Origin: Shinella zoogloeoides
Lineage (GTDB): Bacteria; Pseudomonadota; Alphaproteobacteria; Rhizobiales; Rhizobiaceae
Length of the DNA: 64,000 bases
Reading direction: 5' to 3'
Assembly (NCBI RefSeq): GCF_003574625.1
Contig: NZ_QNUJ01000011.1
Location: 1-64,000, forward strand
In this document: positions 51,184 to 61,193 of the stretch, one piece after another
Numbering within the stretch: the stretch's first letter is position 1
How the letters are laid out: each line of letters begins with the position of its first letter
Translations under genes and position numbers: made by a program
The notes under the pieces: generated by a model
What the model saw: only the letters and a program-made list of their open reading frames with translations
Told to the model about the DNA's origin: nothing
Databases searched by the model: none

Positions 51184-52178
51184 CAGTCGTCTTCCCCGTC
51201 CGCCGCGCTCTGGTCGAAGCCGAAGAGGTTCCAGGTCTGCACCATGTGCGGCGGCAGCGGCGCGGTGACGCGCAGGCGCCCCCCGGAGGGATGCGGAATG
51301 TCGATGTGGCGGGCATGGAGGTGCAGGCGGTTCTGCACGCCGCCGGGGAAGCTCCAATTGGTGTCCGCATCGAAATATTTCGGATCGCCGAGGATCGGGT
51401 GGCCGATATGAGCCGCGTGGACGCGAAGCTGGTGGGTGCGGCCGGTATAGGGCTCCATCTCCAGCCAGGCGAAATTCTGCCCGGCCTGCTCGACCACGCG
51501 GTAGAAGGAAACGGCGTGGTCCGCGCCGTCCTCGCCGTGCCTGGCGATGCGCATACGGTCGCCGTCCGGCGTCTGCTCCTTGACGAGCCAGGTGGAGATC
51601 TTGTCCTCCCGCTTCTTCGGCACGCCCTTGACCACGGACCAGTAGGTCTTCTTGGTGTCGCGCTCGCGAAAGGCAGCGGTCAGCTTCTGCGCCGCGCCGC
51701 GCGTGCGGGCGATGACGAGGACGCCCGACGTGTCGCGGTCGAGGCGGTGCACGAGGCGCGGCTTCTCGCCCTTCTGGCTCGTCCAGGCCTCCAGCATCTT
51801 GTCGATGTGCCGGGTGACGCCCGAGCCGCCCTGCACGGCGATGCCGGCCGGCTTGTTGAGCACGAAGACCTTGTCGTCCTCATGCAGCAGCATGCGGGCG
51901 AGCAGCTCGCCATCGGGGGAATGTTTCAGGTCGCGGCCGGCGATGGGACCGGCCTTGACGCCCTTGGCATCGATGTCCATCGGCGGGATGCGCACGGTCT
52001 GGCCCGGCTGCAGGCGCGTATCGCTCTTGGCGCGGCCGCCGTCGACGCGCACCTGGCCGGAGCGCAGCAACTTCTGGAGCGGGCCGAAGCCGAGGCCCGG
52101 ATAGTGGACCTTGAACCACCGGTCGAGGCGCATGCCCGCCTCGTCGTTGTCCACCTGCTTGTGTTCGATGCCTGCCAT
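51183..52178 (-). CDS. RluA/RluC-family pseudouridine synthase
   Basis: The 331-residue protein has an N-terminal S4 RNA-binding domain (RLDRWFKVHYPGLGFGPLQKLLRSGQVRVDGGR) and an RluA catalytic domain with the Asp in HRLDRDTSGVLV. It probably modifies 23S rRNA, as RluC does; RluA/RluD specificity cannot be excluded. First gene of a tightly overlapping trio with the HAD and ATP12 genes. Confidence 0.92.
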   Translation of the reverse strand: MAGIEHKQVDNDEAGMRLDRWFKVHYPGLGFGPLQKLLRSGQVRVDGGRAKSDTRLQPGQTVRIPPMDIDAKGVKAGPIAGRDLKHSPDGELLARMLLHEDDKVFVLNKPAGIAVQGGSGVTRHIDKMLEAWTSQKGEKPRLVHRLDRDTSGVLVIARTRGAAQKLTAAFRERDTKKTYWSVVKGVPKKREDKISTWLVKEQTPDGDRMRIARHGEDGADHAVSFYRVVEQAGQNFAWLEMEPYTGRTHQLRVHAAHIGHPILGDPKYFDADTNWSFPGGVQNRLHLHARHIDIPHPSGGRLRVTAPLPPHMVQTWNLFGFDQSAADGEDD

Positions 52179-52234
52179 CTTCGCCTTCTTTCGTTGCGCC
52201 GCTCTTAGCGCAAGAAGGCCCGAAGGGAAACAGC

Positions 52235-52471
52235 CTAGAAAGCGCGGAAGGTCAGCGTCGTCAGCGAACGCACGATGCCGGGAATGGAGGCGACGTGGTC
52301 GTTGATGAACTTGCCGATGTCCTCCTCGCTGTCGACATAGATCTTCAGGAGGAGATCGTAGTCGCCGCTGGTGGAATAGAGCTCCGAGATGAGTTCCGTA
52401 GCGTAAAGCGCATCGGCGACCTCGTAAGTCTTGCCCGGAGCGCATTGCAATTGCACGAAAATCGGCTTCAT
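52235..52471 (-). CDS. Stand-alone Lrp/AsnC ligand-binding domain protein
   Basis: The 78-residue protein consists only of the RAM/AsnC effector domain (IFVQLQCAPGKTYEVADAL, SGDYDLLLKIYVDS, IPGIVRSLTTLTF) and lacks the DNA-binding part of Lrp. It may bind amino acids and form decamers or modulate full-length Lrp proteins. GGGAGGACC precedes the ATG. Confidence 0.85.
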   Translation of the reverse strand: MKPIFVQLQCAPGKTYEVADALYATELISELYSTSGDYDLLLKIYVDSEEDIGKFINDHVASIPGIVRSLTTLTFRAF

Positions 52472-52725
52472 CGGTCCTCCCGCGCCATCGGCGGCATGCT
52501 TGTCGTCCTGGTGCCGTGTCGGGCACGCCTGCGCCCGGACCACGCGAGCCGCCCGATTCCGGCGGCATCCTAGGCTCCTTATGACGGAATTTTCACGGCA
52601 AAGGCAAGGCCGCCCGAATTTCGTACAGATCGTTAAAACTCGATGAAAATGCAACCATTGCGTTTTACGCATGAGAAAGGCGCAACTGCTAGATTCGGTC
52701 AATCGACCAACCACGTTGAAACGCC

Positions 52726-53013
52726 ATGACCCAGATCGTGACAGTCTCGCCAACCACCGCCGCCTACGCCTCGCAGGGCATGAAGATGCAGACCCGCACG
52801 GGCACGCTCTTCGAGCAGCGCATCCATCACTGGAGCGAAGATGCCAAGGTCCACGGCGATGCGCGCACGCTCGCCATGCTCAACGTCATCCAGCCTCCGG
52901 CGCTTGCCCTCGCCCTCCTCACCGCCCCGGTCAGCACGCCGCAGCTCACGGTCGCCGAGGCGCAGCGCCACTACGACGAGAATGGCGAGCCGCTGCCGGC
53001 CGAAGCGGTCTGA
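52726..53013 (+). CDS. Small hypothetical protein
   Basis: The 95-residue protein begins MTQIVTVSPTTAAYASQGMK and ends in an acidic tail (HYDENGEPLPAEAV). No family was recognised and no strong ribosome site is visible, though the composition is consistent with coding. A strong terminator separates it from the glycine riboswitch. Confidence 0.5.
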   Translation: MTQIVTVSPTTAAYASQGMKMQTRTGTLFEQRIHHWSEDAKVHGDARTLAMLNVIQPPALALALLTAPVSTPQLTVAEAQRHYDENGEPLPAEAV

Positions 53014-53044
53014 TCTCTCCGGGAACATATTCTCCATCCTCTCA

Positions 53045-53067
53045 GGCCCCGCCCCGGGGCCTTTTTC
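53045..53067 (+). terminator. Terminator before the glycine riboswitch
   Basis: GGCCCCG / CGGGGCC stem followed by TTTTTC, 30 bases after the stop codon of the upstream small gene. Confidence 0.8.
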
Positions 53068-53154
53068 TTGCCCGCCGGGGCCTACGACAAAAATTTGCTC
53101 GGCAGCGACGCCGCCTCTTGCCAAAGCGCGGGCAAGGTCGTTATCTGGAGCCGA

Positions 53155-53325
53155 CCTCGCTGGGAGAAACCGGCCGCCCCTCAGGGGATGGCCGGTGCCG
53201 AAGGAGCAACCGCCCCGGAAACTCTCAGGCAAAAGGACCAGCAAGGTGCCGTCGGAACTCTGGAGAGAAGCGCGAGAGCGCTCGCCGAAGGGATAACAAT
53301 CTCAGGCGAAGGGACAGAGGGGGCT
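53155..53325 (+). promoter_or_regulatory. Tandem glycine riboswitch
   Basis: Two glycine aptamers are visible. The first (about 53158-53242) contains CTGGGAGAAA, GCCGAAGGAGCAA and CTCTCAGGCAAAAGGACCAG; the second (about 53258-53325) contains TCTGGAGAGA, GCCGAAGGGATAACAA and TCTCAGGCGAAGGGACAGAG. They lie directly upstream of gcvTHP, whose product degrades glycine. The expression platform is listed separately. Confidence 0.95.
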
Positions 53326-53380
53326 CAGGAGAACGGCGCATATGCGCCTGGATTTATGAGCCGGCGCCCGACGCAACAGG

Positions 53381-53408
53381 GGCGCCCAAGGACTGGAGGG
53401 CGCCTTTT
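53381..53408 (+). promoter_or_regulatory. Expression platform hairpin of the glycine riboswitch
   Basis: GGCGCCC (53381) and GGGCGCC (53398) form a stem followed by TTTT, with the GGAGG ribosome site at 53395-53399 inside the loop and stem. The hairpin could act as an intrinsic terminator and also hide the ribosome site of gcvT when glycine is low. Confidence 0.65.
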
Positions 53409-54546
53409 GGACGGAACGTCTGAACTCAAGAAAACCCCGCTTCACGCGCTGAACCTTTCGCTCGGCGCCCGCATGGTGCCGTTCGCCGGCTACGAAATGC
53501 CGGTGCAATATGCGGCTGGCGTGATGAAGGAACACCTGCACACCCGCACCGCCGCCGGCCTTTTCGACGTGTCCCATATGGGACAGGTCACCGTGCGCGC
53601 CCGCTCCGGCGACAATGCCGATGCGGCCCGGGCGCTCGAAACGCTGGTGCCGGTCGATATCGTCGGCCTTGGCGAAGGCCGCCAGCGCTATGCGCTCTTC
53701 ACCAATGACGAAGGCGGCATCCTCGACGACCTGATGATCGCCAACCGCGGCGACCATTTCTACGTCGTCGTCAACGCGGCCTGCAAGGATGCGGATTTCG
53801 CCCATATGCAGGCGAAGATCGGCGAGGCTTGCGAATTGACGCTGCACGACGACCGCGCGCTGGTTGCGCTTCAAGGCCCCCATGCCGAGGCAGTGCTTGC
53901 GGAACTGTGGGCCGATGTCTCTTCCATGCGCTTCATGGACGTGCGCGCCTGCGACCTGCACGATGCCGACTGCATCGTCTCGCGCTCCGGCTATACCGGC
54001 GAGGACGGCTTCGAGATCTCCATCCCGGCCGACCTTGCGGAATCTGTCTGTCGCCGCCTGCTCGACCATCCGGACGTGCTGCCGATCGGCCTTGGCGCCC
54101 GCGATTCGCTGCGCCTCGAGGCCGGGCTCTGCCTTTATGGTAACGACATCGACACCGGCACGACGCCGGTGGAGGCCGGGCTCGAATGGGCCATGCAGAA
54201 GGTTCGCCGCAAGGGCGGCGAGCGCGAAGGCGGCTTCCCCGGCGCTTCCGTCATTCTCGACCAGCTCGAAAACGGCGCCGGCCGCCGTCGTGTCGGCCTG
54301 AAGCCCGAAGGCCGTGCGCCCGTGCGCGCCGGCGCGGTGCTGGCGACAGACCCCGAGGGCACGGACGTCGTCGGTACGGTCACCTCGGGCGGCTTCGGCC
54401 CGAATGTCGATGGCCCGATCGCCATGGGCTACGTCACCAAATCCGCCATCGCCCCCGGCACGCAACTTTATGCAGGCGTGCGCGGAAAATTCCTGCCGGT
54501 CACCGTAGCGACCATGCCCTTCGTCAAGAACACCTTCAAACGCTGA
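53407..54546 (+). CDS. gcvT: Glycine cleavage system T protein
   Basis: The 379-residue aminomethyltransferase passes the methylene of glycine from GcvH to tetrahydrofolate. Motifs include TPLHALNLSLGARMVPFAGYEMPVQY, SHMGQVTV and SGYTGEDGFEIS. TTG at 53407 was chosen: a GGAGG site lies 7 bases upstream and the residues (MDGTSELKKTPLHAL) fit the family start. The ATG at 53356 would translate through the regulatory hairpin. Confidence 0.93.
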   Translation: MDGTSELKKTPLHALNLSLGARMVPFAGYEMPVQYAAGVMKEHLHTRTAAGLFDVSHMGQVTVRARSGDNADAARALETLVPVDIVGLGEGRQRYALFTNDEGGILDDLMIANRGDHFYVVVNAACKDADFAHMQAKIGEACELTLHDDRALVALQGPHAEAVLAELWADVSSMRFMDVRACDLHDADCIVSRSGYTGEDGFEISIPADLAESVCRRLLDHPDVLPIGLGARDSLRLEAGLCLYGNDIDTGTTPVEAGLEWAMQKVRRKGGEREGGFPGASVILDQLENGAGRRRVGLKPEGRAPVRAGAVLATDPEGTDVVGTVTSGGFGPNVDGPIAMGYVTKSAIAPGTQLYAGVRGKFLPVTVATMPFVKNTFKR

Positions 54547-54585
54547 CAACAGCCGCCAACTACAACTTCATTGAGAGGAACACAC

Positions 54586-54948
54586 ATGCTGAAATTCACC
54601 GAAGAACACGAGTGGCTGAAGATCGAAGGCGGCGTTGCCACCGTCGGCATCACGACGCATGCGGCCGAACAGCTCGGCGACCTCGTCTTCGTCGAACTGC
54701 CGGAAGTCGGCGCGACCTTCTCCAAGGGCGGCGATGCATCCACGGTCGAATCCGTGAAGGCTGCTTCCGACGTCTATTGTCCGCTCGACGGCGAGATCGT
54801 CGAAGTCAACGAGGCCATCACGGCCGATCCTTCCCTCGTCAACAGCGACCCGCAGGGCGCCGGCTGGTTCTTCAAGCTGAAGCTCGCCAACCCGGCCGAT
54901 GCGGATGCGCTGATGGATGAAGCCGCCTACAAGGAGCTTGTCGGCTGA
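54586..54948 (+). CDS. gcvH: Glycine cleavage system H protein
   Basis: The 120-residue lipoyl carrier protein shuttles the aminomethyl group between GcvP and GcvT. The lipoyl lysine is in [10 protein letters not shown]. It depends on the LipB pathway (lipB at 39230). ATG 54586 has GAGAGGAA upstream. Its stop shares one base with the gcvP start codon. Confidence 0.97.
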   Translation: MLKFTEEHEWLKIEGGVATVGITTHAAEQLGDLVFVELPEVGATFSKGGDASTVESVKAASDVYCPLDGEIVEVNEAITADPSLVNSDPQGAGWFFKLKLANPADADALMDEAAYKELVG

Positions 54949-57809
54949 TGAACCTGCCCAAGGATTTCGCCTTTACCGATTACCAGCCCTACGACTTCGC
55001 CAACCGTCGCCATATCGGCCCTTCGCCGAAGGAGATGGAGGCGATGCTGAAGGTGATCGGCTATCCGAGCCTCGACGCGCTGATCGACGACACCGTGCCG
55101 AAATCGATCCGCCAGACCAAGCCGCTCGAATGGGGCGCGCCGATGACCGAGCGCGAGGCGCTCGACAAGCTGCGCGAGACCGCGAACCGCAACAAGAAGC
55201 TCGTCTCGCTGATCGGCCAGGGCTATTACGGCACGATCACGCCGCCGGTCATCCAGCGCAATATCCTGGAAAACCCCGCCTGGTACACGGCCTATACGCC
55301 CTACCAGCCGGAAATCAGCCAGGGGCGTCTCGAAGCGCTCATCAATTACCAGACCATGGTCTGCGACCTGACGGGCCTCGACGTCGCCAATGCCTCGCTG
55401 CTCGACGAAGCGACCGCCGCCGCCGAGGCGATGGCCATGGCGCAACGCGTGGCGAAATCCAAGGCGACCACCTTCTTCGTCGACGAGAACTGCCATCCGC
55501 AGACGATCGCGTTGCTGAAGACCCGTTCCGAGCCGCTCGGCTGGAGCATTGTCGTCGGTGATCCCTTCACCGATCTCGATCCGGTCGACGTCTTCGGCGC
55601 GATCTTCCAGTATCCCGGCACCTACGGCCATGTCCGTGACTTCACCGGCCTCATCGCCCGGCTGCACCAGACCGGCGCCATCGCCGTCATGGCGGCCGAT
55701 CCGCTGGCGCTCGCGCTCCTCAAGTCACCCGGCGACATGGATGCGGATATCGCCATCGGCTGCACCCAGCGCTTCGGCGTGCCGGTCGGCTATGGCGGCC
55801 CGCATGCGGCCTATATGGCCGTCAAGGACGCCTACAAGCGCTCCATGCCCGGCCGCCTCGTCGGCGTCTCCATCGACGCGCGCGGCAACCGCGCCTATCG
55901 CCTGTCGCTCCAGACGCGCGAGCAGCACATCCGCCGCGAGAAGGCGACGTCGAACATCTGCACCGCGCAGGTTCTGCTCGCCGTCATGGCCTCGATGTAT
56001 GCCGTCTTCCACGGTCCGCAGGGCCTGAAGGCGATTGCCCAGAGCGTGCACCAGAAGACCGTGCTTCTTGCCAAGGGCCTCGAAAAGCTCGGCTATACCG
56101 TCGAGCCGGCGGTGTTCTTCGACACGATCACCGTCCATGTCGGCAAGCTGCAGGGCATCATCCTGAAGACGGCCGTCGCGGAAGGCGTGAACCTGCGCAG
56201 GATCGGCGACGACCGCATCGGCATCAGCCTCGACGAGCGCTCGCGGCCGATCACGCTGGAATCCGTCTGGCGCGCCTTCGGCGGCGATTTCGAAGTGTCG
56301 GCCTTCGAGCCGGACTACCGCCTGCCGAGCGACCTGCTGCGCACCAGCGAATACCTGACGCATCCGATCTTCCACATGAACCGCGCCGAAAGCGAGATGG
56401 TGCGCTACATCCGCCGGCTCTCCGACCGGGACCTCGCGCTCGACCGCGCCATGATCCCGCTCGGCTCCTGCACGATGAAGCTCAACGCCACGGCGGAGAT
56501 GCTGCCGATCACCTGGCCGGAATTCTCGGAGATCCATCCCTTCGTTCCCGCCGACCAGGCGCTGGGCTACCGGCACCTCATCGAGGACCTATCGCAGAAG
56601 CTCTGCGACATTACCGGCTATGACTCGGTCTCCATGCAGCCGAATTCCGGCGCGCAGGGCGAATATGCCGGCCTCCTGACGATTCGCGCCTACCACCTCG
56701 CCAACGGCGATACGCACCGCGACGTCTGCCTCATCCCGACCTCCGCGCACGGCACCAACCCCGCCTCCGCACAGATGGCCGGCATGCGGGTCGTCGTCGT
56801 AAAAGTGTCGGACAACGGCGACATCGACATGGAGGATTTCCGCGCGAAAGCAGAGCAGTACGCGGAAAGCCTCTCGTGCTGCATGATCACCTACCCCTCC
56901 ACGCACGGCGTCTTCGAGGAGAACGTGCGCGAGGTCTGCGAGATCGTGCACAGGCACGGCGGACAGGTCTACATCGACGGCGCCAATATGAACGCCATGG
57001 TCGGCCTTGCCCGTCCCGGCGATATCGGCGGTGACGTCTCGCACCTGAACCTCCACAAGACGTTCTGCATCCCGCATGGCGGCGGTGGTCCCGGCATGGG
57101 ACCGATCGGCGTCAAGGCGCATCTTGCGCCCTTCCTGCCGGCAAACCCGATAACCGGCGAGGCCGGCGCGGTCTCGGCGGCGCCCTTCGGCTCGGCCTCC
57201 ATCCTGCCGATCTCCTGGAGCTATTGCCTGATGATGGGCGGCGAAGGGCTGACGCAGGCGACGAAGGTGGCGATCCTCAACGCCAACTACATCGCCGCCC
57301 GGCTCAAGGGCGCCTATGACGTGCTCTACAAGTCCGCGAAGGGCCGCGTGGCGCATGAATGCATCATCGACACGCGCCCGCTCGCCGAGAGCGCCGGCGT
57401 CACCGTCGACGACGTCGCCAAGCGCCTGATCGACAGCGGCTTCCACGCCCCGACCATGAGCTGGCCGGTCGCCGGCACGCTGATGATCGAGCCGACGGAA
57501 TCGGAGACCAAGGCCGAGATCGACCGCTTCTGCGAGGCGATGCTGGCGATCCGCGAGGAAGCGCGCGCCATCGAGGAAGGCCGGATGGACCCGGTCAACA
57601 ACCCGCTGAAGAACGCGCCGCACACGGTGGAAGACCTCGTCGGCGAATGGGATCGCCCCTATTCGCGCGAACAGGCCTGCTACCCGCCGGGCGCCTTCCG
57701 GGTCGACAAGTACTGGTCGCCGGTCAACCGCGTGGACAATGTCTACGGCGACCGCAACCTCGTCTGCTCCTGCCCGCCGCTGGAGGATTACGCGGAAGCG
57801 GCTGAGTAA
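54948..57809 (+). CDS. gcvP: Glycine decarboxylase P protein
   Basis: The 953-residue PLP enzyme decarboxylates glycine. It is the long single-chain form with two AAT-like halves. The PLP lysine lies in [21 protein letters not shown] and the glycine-rich loop is complete. Length is typical. It overlaps gcvH by one base, so gcvTHP form one operon under the glycine riboswitch. Confidence 0.97.
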   Translation: MNLPKDFAFTDYQPYDFANRRHIGPSPKEMEAMLKVIGYPSLDALIDDTVPKSIRQTKPLEWGAPMTEREALDKLRETANRNKKLVSLIGQGYYGTITPPVIQRNILENPAWYTAYTPYQPEISQGRLEALINYQTMVCDLTGLDVANASLLDEATAAAEAMAMAQRVAKSKATTFFVDENCHPQTIALLKTRSEPLGWSIVVGDPFTDLDPVDVFGAIFQYPGTYGHVRDFTGLIARLHQTGAIAVMAADPLALALLKSPGDMDADIAIGCTQRFGVPVGYGGPHAAYMAVKDAYKRSMPGRLVGVSIDARGNRAYRLSLQTREQHIRREKATSNICTAQVLLAVMASMYAVFHGPQGLKAIAQSVHQKTVLLAKGLEKLGYTVEPAVFFDTITVHVGKLQGIILKTAVAEGVNLRRIGDDRIGISLDERSRPITLESVWRAFGGDFEVSAFEPDYRLPSDLLRTSEYLTHPIFHMNRAESEMVRYIRRLSDRDLALDRAMIPLGSCTMKLNATAEMLPITWPEFSEIHPFVPADQALGYRHLIEDLSQKLCDITGYDSVSMQPNSGAQGEYAGLLTIRAYHLANGDTHRDVCLIPTSAHGTNPASAQMAGMRVVVVKVSDNGDIDMEDFRAKAEQYAESLSCCMITYPSTHGVFEENVREVCEIVHRHGGQVYIDGANMNAMVGLARPGDIGGDVSHLNLHKTFCIPHGGGGPGMGPIGVKAHLAPFLPANPITGEAGAVSAAPFGSASILPISWSYCLMMGGEGLTQATKVAILNANYIAARLKGAYDVLYKSAKGRVAHECIIDTRPLAESAGVTVDDVAKRLIDSGFHAPTMSWPVAGTLMIEPTESETKAEIDRFCEAMLAIREEARAIEEGRMDPVNNPLKNAPHTVEDLVGEWDRPYSREQACYPPGAFRVDKYWSPVNRVDNVYGDRNLVCSCPPLEDYAEAAE

Positions 57810-57844
57810 ATCCCGGCCTGTCTCAGGTCCGCTCACGTCTCCTT

Positions 57845-57875
57845 CGTCATGGTCGGGCCTGATCCGACCATGACG
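57845..57875. repeat. Palindromic repeat after gcvP
   Basis: CGTCATGGTCGG-N7-CCGACCATGACG is a perfect 12-bp palindrome without a T-tract. It resembles the repeat class at 490-630 and may be another Rhizobiales intergenic palindrome. Confidence 0.6.
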
Positions 57876-57906
57876 CCAGAAAAGGAAGCGGCGTCGACAT
57901 CGAACG

Positions 57907-57936
57907 AACCCCGGCCGATGCCATCGGCCGGGGTTT
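57907..57936. terminator. Bidirectional terminator between gcvP and response regulator genes
   Basis: AACCCCGGCCGAT / ATCGGCCGGGGTT forms a 13-bp stem with A/T-rich flanks usable from both sides. Confidence 0.8.
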
Positions 57937-57958
57937 TCCATTGCGGGCAGGGATTGGA

Positions 57959-58366
57959 TCAGGGTGCGACGGCGACGTCGACCCAGAAGCGAGTGAAGCC
58001 CTCGGCGAACTCGCGGTAGCCGCTCAGCGTCGAGGGTTTGACGGCATAGGCGTTCGCGCCGTTCTCATAGGCGCGGCTGACGTCCGCGGTGTTCGACGAC
58101 GAGGAAAGCATGATGACAGGCGTCACCGCCGTGCGCGGCCGGCCGCGCAGGCGCTTGAGAAGCTCCATGCCGCTGATGCCGGGCATGTTGATGTCGAGCA
58201 GGATATAGTCGAAGGCTTCCGCATCGAGCCGGTCGCTGGCGGCCTCGGCATCGGCGGCATGGGTGATCTCGATCGGGCTTCCGGTATCGCTGAAGGCGCG
58301 CATGACGAAGCGCACGTCCACCGGATCGTCATCGACGACGATCAGCTTTCTGGCCGAACCTCCCAC
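57959..58366 (-). CDS. Single-domain response regulator
   Basis: The 135-residue protein is a receiver domain only: acidic pocket VDDDP, phospho-acceptor Asp58 in LLDINMPG, Ser/Thr switch in VIMLSSS and Lys in AVKPS. The GTG start at 58366 lies inside the histidine kinase gene, overlapping by 25 bases, so the two are co-translated. Output is likely through a partner protein, as in Rcp1-type phytochrome regulators. Confidence 0.9.
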   Translation of the reverse strand: MGGSARKLIVVDDDPVDVRFVMRAFSDTGSPIEITHAADAEAASDRLDAEAFDYILLDINMPGISGMELLKRLRGRPRTAVTPVIMLSSSSNTADVSRAYENGANAYAVKPSTLSGYREFAEGFTRFWVDVAVAP

Positions 58367-60216
58367 TGTTCGCTCCCCTTCGATTTCACGGGTTGCGGAA
58401 ACGTCACGATGAAGCGTGCGCCGGGAGCATAGCTCGTGTCAAGCGCTATGACGCCGTTGTGACTCTCGACGATCCGCCGCGCCAGTGCGAGCCCGACGCC
58501 GGTGCCCTGATAGACCGTCTCGTCGCGGTGAAGCCTCTGGAAAACTTCGAAAATGCGTCCGACATGCTGCGGGTCGATGCCGATCCCGTCATCCTCCACA
58601 ACAAGGTCGATGCCATCGGGCCGCTGCCTTGCATAAATGCGGACGGACGGCGCCTTGTCGGGACGGCGGTATTTCAGCGCGTTGCCGATGAGATTCTGCG
58701 CAAGGCGCTTCAGGAGCTCGGGATCCCCCATGATCTCCGGCAGCGGCTCGACCTCCACCCGTCCGCCGGTCTCCTCCACATGGCCCTCCAGCAGCGCCAG
58801 CGCATCGCCCACCACGCCGGAGAGCGAGACCGGCTTCGGCGTGGCGATGCGGTAGGCGATCTGCGAGAATTCCAGCAGGCTGTCGATGATGCGCCGCATG
58901 CGCGCGGAGCTCTTGCGCACATGATCGGCATAGGCCGGCAGTTCGGCGAACTCGCCGCGATGCACGTCCTCCGAGATCATCTCGGCGAACATCGAGAGAT
59001 GACGCAGCGGCGCCTTCAGGTCGTGCGAGACGGTGGCGGTGAACTGGTCGAGCGCCTCGTTCTTGCGGCGCAGCTCGTTCGTCTGCGCCTCCACCCGCTG
59101 CTGCTGGCGCTTGGCCTCGGTGATGTCGCGGCCGACGCTGACAACCTCGCTGACGCCTTCCCCATCGAAGATCGCGACGGCCGTCCACAGCATCCACATC
59201 GGCTGGCCTTCGTGATCGATGCAGATTTCCAGCGTCTTCACAGGAGCGTCCCGCGTATAGGCGGCGATATCCATCAGCACGGCTGTCTGTTCCGGCGCGC
59301 AGGCGACCTCGGGAAGATACCGGCCGATCAGCGCGTCGGTGGTCGAGCCCATATGGGCGGCATATTTGTCGTTGGCGAAGCGGACGGTCAGGTTCCTGTC
59401 GAAGCGCAGGATCATGTCGGGCAGGATCTGCAGCAGGGAGAGATATTCGCGCCGCTTTTCCTCCAGCGCCGCCTCGGTGCGCTTCAGCTCCGATATGTCG
59501 ATGCGCATGGCGACGATATCGCCCGTCTCGGCGACATGGCTTTCGCCGCGGATCCAGCGCCCCTTGCCGAATTCGAAGACGGCGCCGCCACCGCCGGCAT
59601 CCCGGTGTTTTTCAAGGCGCTCACGCACCAGGGCCTCGGCCCCCGATGTTCCCTCCTCGATGCCGGGGTACATTCCGGCGCGGATATTGGCGCGCACGAT
59701 GCTTTCCATCGTCGCGCCGACACGCACGGCATCCCGCGCGCCCGCGCAGCGCTCCTTGTAGGAGCGGTTGAACATCACAAGCCGCTCCGCCGGATCGAAG
59801 ATCGCAAAGCCCTCGGTCATGGTGTCGAGCGCGGCAGCGATGCGCTGGCCGAGCAGGACCTGCTCGCCATGGCTGCCGCCGCTGAGGAGGCTGCGAAGGA
59901 GGAGCGCGTAGCGCGCCGCGCCGTCCGCTTCGTCCGGCAAAGGAATGACATGGGCCGTCGCTTCGAACAGCGAGCCGTTCTCGTGGCGGAAGGCGAAGGC
60001 ATGGGTGTTCTCGCGACCTTCCGCGGCATGACGGGCAAGCAGCGTGGCGGGGTTCGCCCCGTCGATAACGGCGGCAGCATCGGGCCTGCGGCCGTCGCGA
60101 TTCCAGCCGAAGGCGCGGGCCGCGGCCTCGTTGTGCGAGACGACGCAGGCCCCGGCATCCACGATCAGGACGGGAAACGGCAGGTTTTCGTAAAGTGCCG
60201 CGGCAAAGCCGGTCAT
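58342..60216 (-). CDS. PAS-domain histidine kinase
   Basis: The 624-residue protein has three PAS-like domains (about 5-110, 125-245, 258-370), a coiled linker, and a HisKA domain with His398 in ATVSHDLKAPLRHL. The ATPase domain has N-box NLIGNALKYR, G1 VEDDGIGID and G2 GTGVGLALARRIVE. No membrane segment was seen, so it is cytosolic. The H-box and paired Rcp1-like regulator resemble bacteriophytochrome-type kinases, but no bilin-binding GAF/PHY domain is present. Signal unknown. Confidence 0.9.
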   Translation of the reverse strand: MTGFAAALYENLPFPVLIVDAGACVVSHNEAAARAFGWNRDGRRPDAAAVIDGANPATLLARHAAEGRENTHAFAFRHENGSLFEATAHVIPLPDEADGAARYALLLRSLLSGGSHGEQVLLGQRIAAALDTMTEGFAIFDPAERLVMFNRSYKERCAGARDAVRVGATMESIVRANIRAGMYPGIEEGTSGAEALVRERLEKHRDAGGGGAVFEFGKGRWIRGESHVAETGDIVAMRIDISELKRTEAALEEKRREYLSLLQILPDMILRFDRNLTVRFANDKYAAHMGSTTDALIGRYLPEVACAPEQTAVLMDIAAYTRDAPVKTLEICIDHEGQPMWMLWTAVAIFDGEGVSEVVSVGRDITEAKRQQQRVEAQTNELRRKNEALDQFTATVSHDLKAPLRHLSMFAEMISEDVHRGEFAELPAYADHVRKSSARMRRIIDSLLEFSQIAYRIATPKPVSLSGVVGDALALLEGHVEETGGRVEVEPLPEIMGDPELLKRLAQNLIGNALKYRRPDKAPSVRIYARQRPDGIDLVVEDDGIGIDPQHVGRIFEVFQRLHRDETVYQGTGVGLALARRIVESHNGVIALDTSYAPGARFIVTFPQPVKSKGSEQWEVRPES

Positions 60217-60333
60217 CGCTCGCGCCCCTCCTGGCGATCACGGCGGCACGAGCCTCTCATGCCGCGCGTCGGAGACTAGGCAAAACCGTCCGTGAAGGGA
60301 AGCTGCAAGGATTCGCAGTCGTCGGCCAGCCAG

Positions 60334-60723
60334 TCAGGCGCGGACGGTCGGCTGGCCGGCGGCGGCAAGGGCTGCGAGATCGGCAGGCTTCAACTCGACC
60401 GATTCTCCGCAGCCGCAGGCGGATGTCTGGTTGGGATTGTGGAAGGTGAAGCCCGAACGCAGGGTCGTCACCTCGAAATCCATCTGCGTGCCGAGAAGAT
60501 AGAGCACGGCCTCCGGCGCGACCCAGACGCGGGCGCCGTTCAGCTCGATCAGGTCGTCCTTGGCATTGGGTTCGGTCACGAGGTCGACGGAATATTCCAT
60601 TCCGGCGCAACCGCCCTTCTTGATGCCGACGCGGATACCCCTGGCATCGCCACCGGCATTGTCGACGATCGCCTTGACGCGGTTTGCCGCCGCGTCGGTC
60701 AGTGTCATGACTGCAAAGGCCAT
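60334..60723 (-). CDS. sufA: SufA iron-sulfur carrier
   Basis: The 129-residue A-type carrier has the three cluster cysteines: Cys39 (KKGGCAGMEY) and Cys103/Cys105 (SACGCGES). It is the last gene of the SUF operon and delivers clusters to apo-proteins. Adjacent in-frame ATGs at 60729 and 60723 are possible; 60723 has better spacing from AAGGAG. Confidence 0.93.
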   Translation of the reverse strand: MAFAVMTLTDAAANRVKAIVDNAGGDARGIRVGIKKGGCAGMEYSVDLVTEPNAKDDLIELNGARVWVAPEAVLYLLGTQMDFEVTTLRSGFTFHNPNQTSACGCGESVELKPADLAALAAAGQPTVRA

Positions 60724-60802
60724 GGGCATAATCTCCTTCGACCTAACGGGTTCAAGGCCCGATGGTTTCCGAATCTGAATCTAGTGATCGGCGGTTAAGC
60801 GA

Positions 60803-61183
60803 TCAATACCAGCCAACCGCAACCTGCGCTTCTTCCGACATGCGGTCCGGCGTCCACGGCGGATCGAAGGTCATCTTGACCTCGACGCCGGACACGCCTT
60901 CCACGGCGCCGACGGCGTTCTCGACCCAGCCCGGCATCTCGCCGGCCACGGGGCAGCCGGGCGCTGTCAGCGTCATGTCGATCTTGACCATGCGGTCGTC
61001 CTCGATGTCGATCTTGTAGATCAGACCGAGCTCGAAGATATCGGCCGGGATTTCCGGGTCATAGACCGTCTTCAGGGCGGAAATGACGTCGTCGCTGAGA
61101 CGGGCCAGTTCGTCGGCCGGGATCGCCGAGTGAACGATGCCGTCGCGGACGTCGATCTTGTCTTCCGTTGCGTCGAGGGACAT
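60803..61183 (-). CDS. sufT: SufT (DUF59) iron-sulfur assembly protein
   Basis: The 126-residue protein has the MIP18/DUF59 motifs (ISALKTVYDPEIPADIFELGLIYKI, LTAPGCPVAGEM). SufT assists Fe-S maturation, mainly when demand is high. It lies between sufS and sufA with 10- and 79-base gaps, in the usual rhizobial order. ATG 61183 follows AGGAGC. Confidence 0.92.
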   Translation of the reverse strand: MSLDATEDKIDVRDGIVHSAIPADELARLSDDVISALKTVYDPEIPADIFELGLIYKIDIEDDRMVKIDMTLTAPGCPVAGEMPGWVENAVGAVEGVSGVEVKMTFDPPWTPDRMSEEAQVAVGWY

Positions 61184-61193
61184 GGGCCTGCTC

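Noticed and set aside
53356-53406. ATG 53356 as the gcvT start
   Set aside because: It would translate the riboswitch expression hairpin and adds residues not seen in GcvT; TTG 53407 has a better ribosome site.
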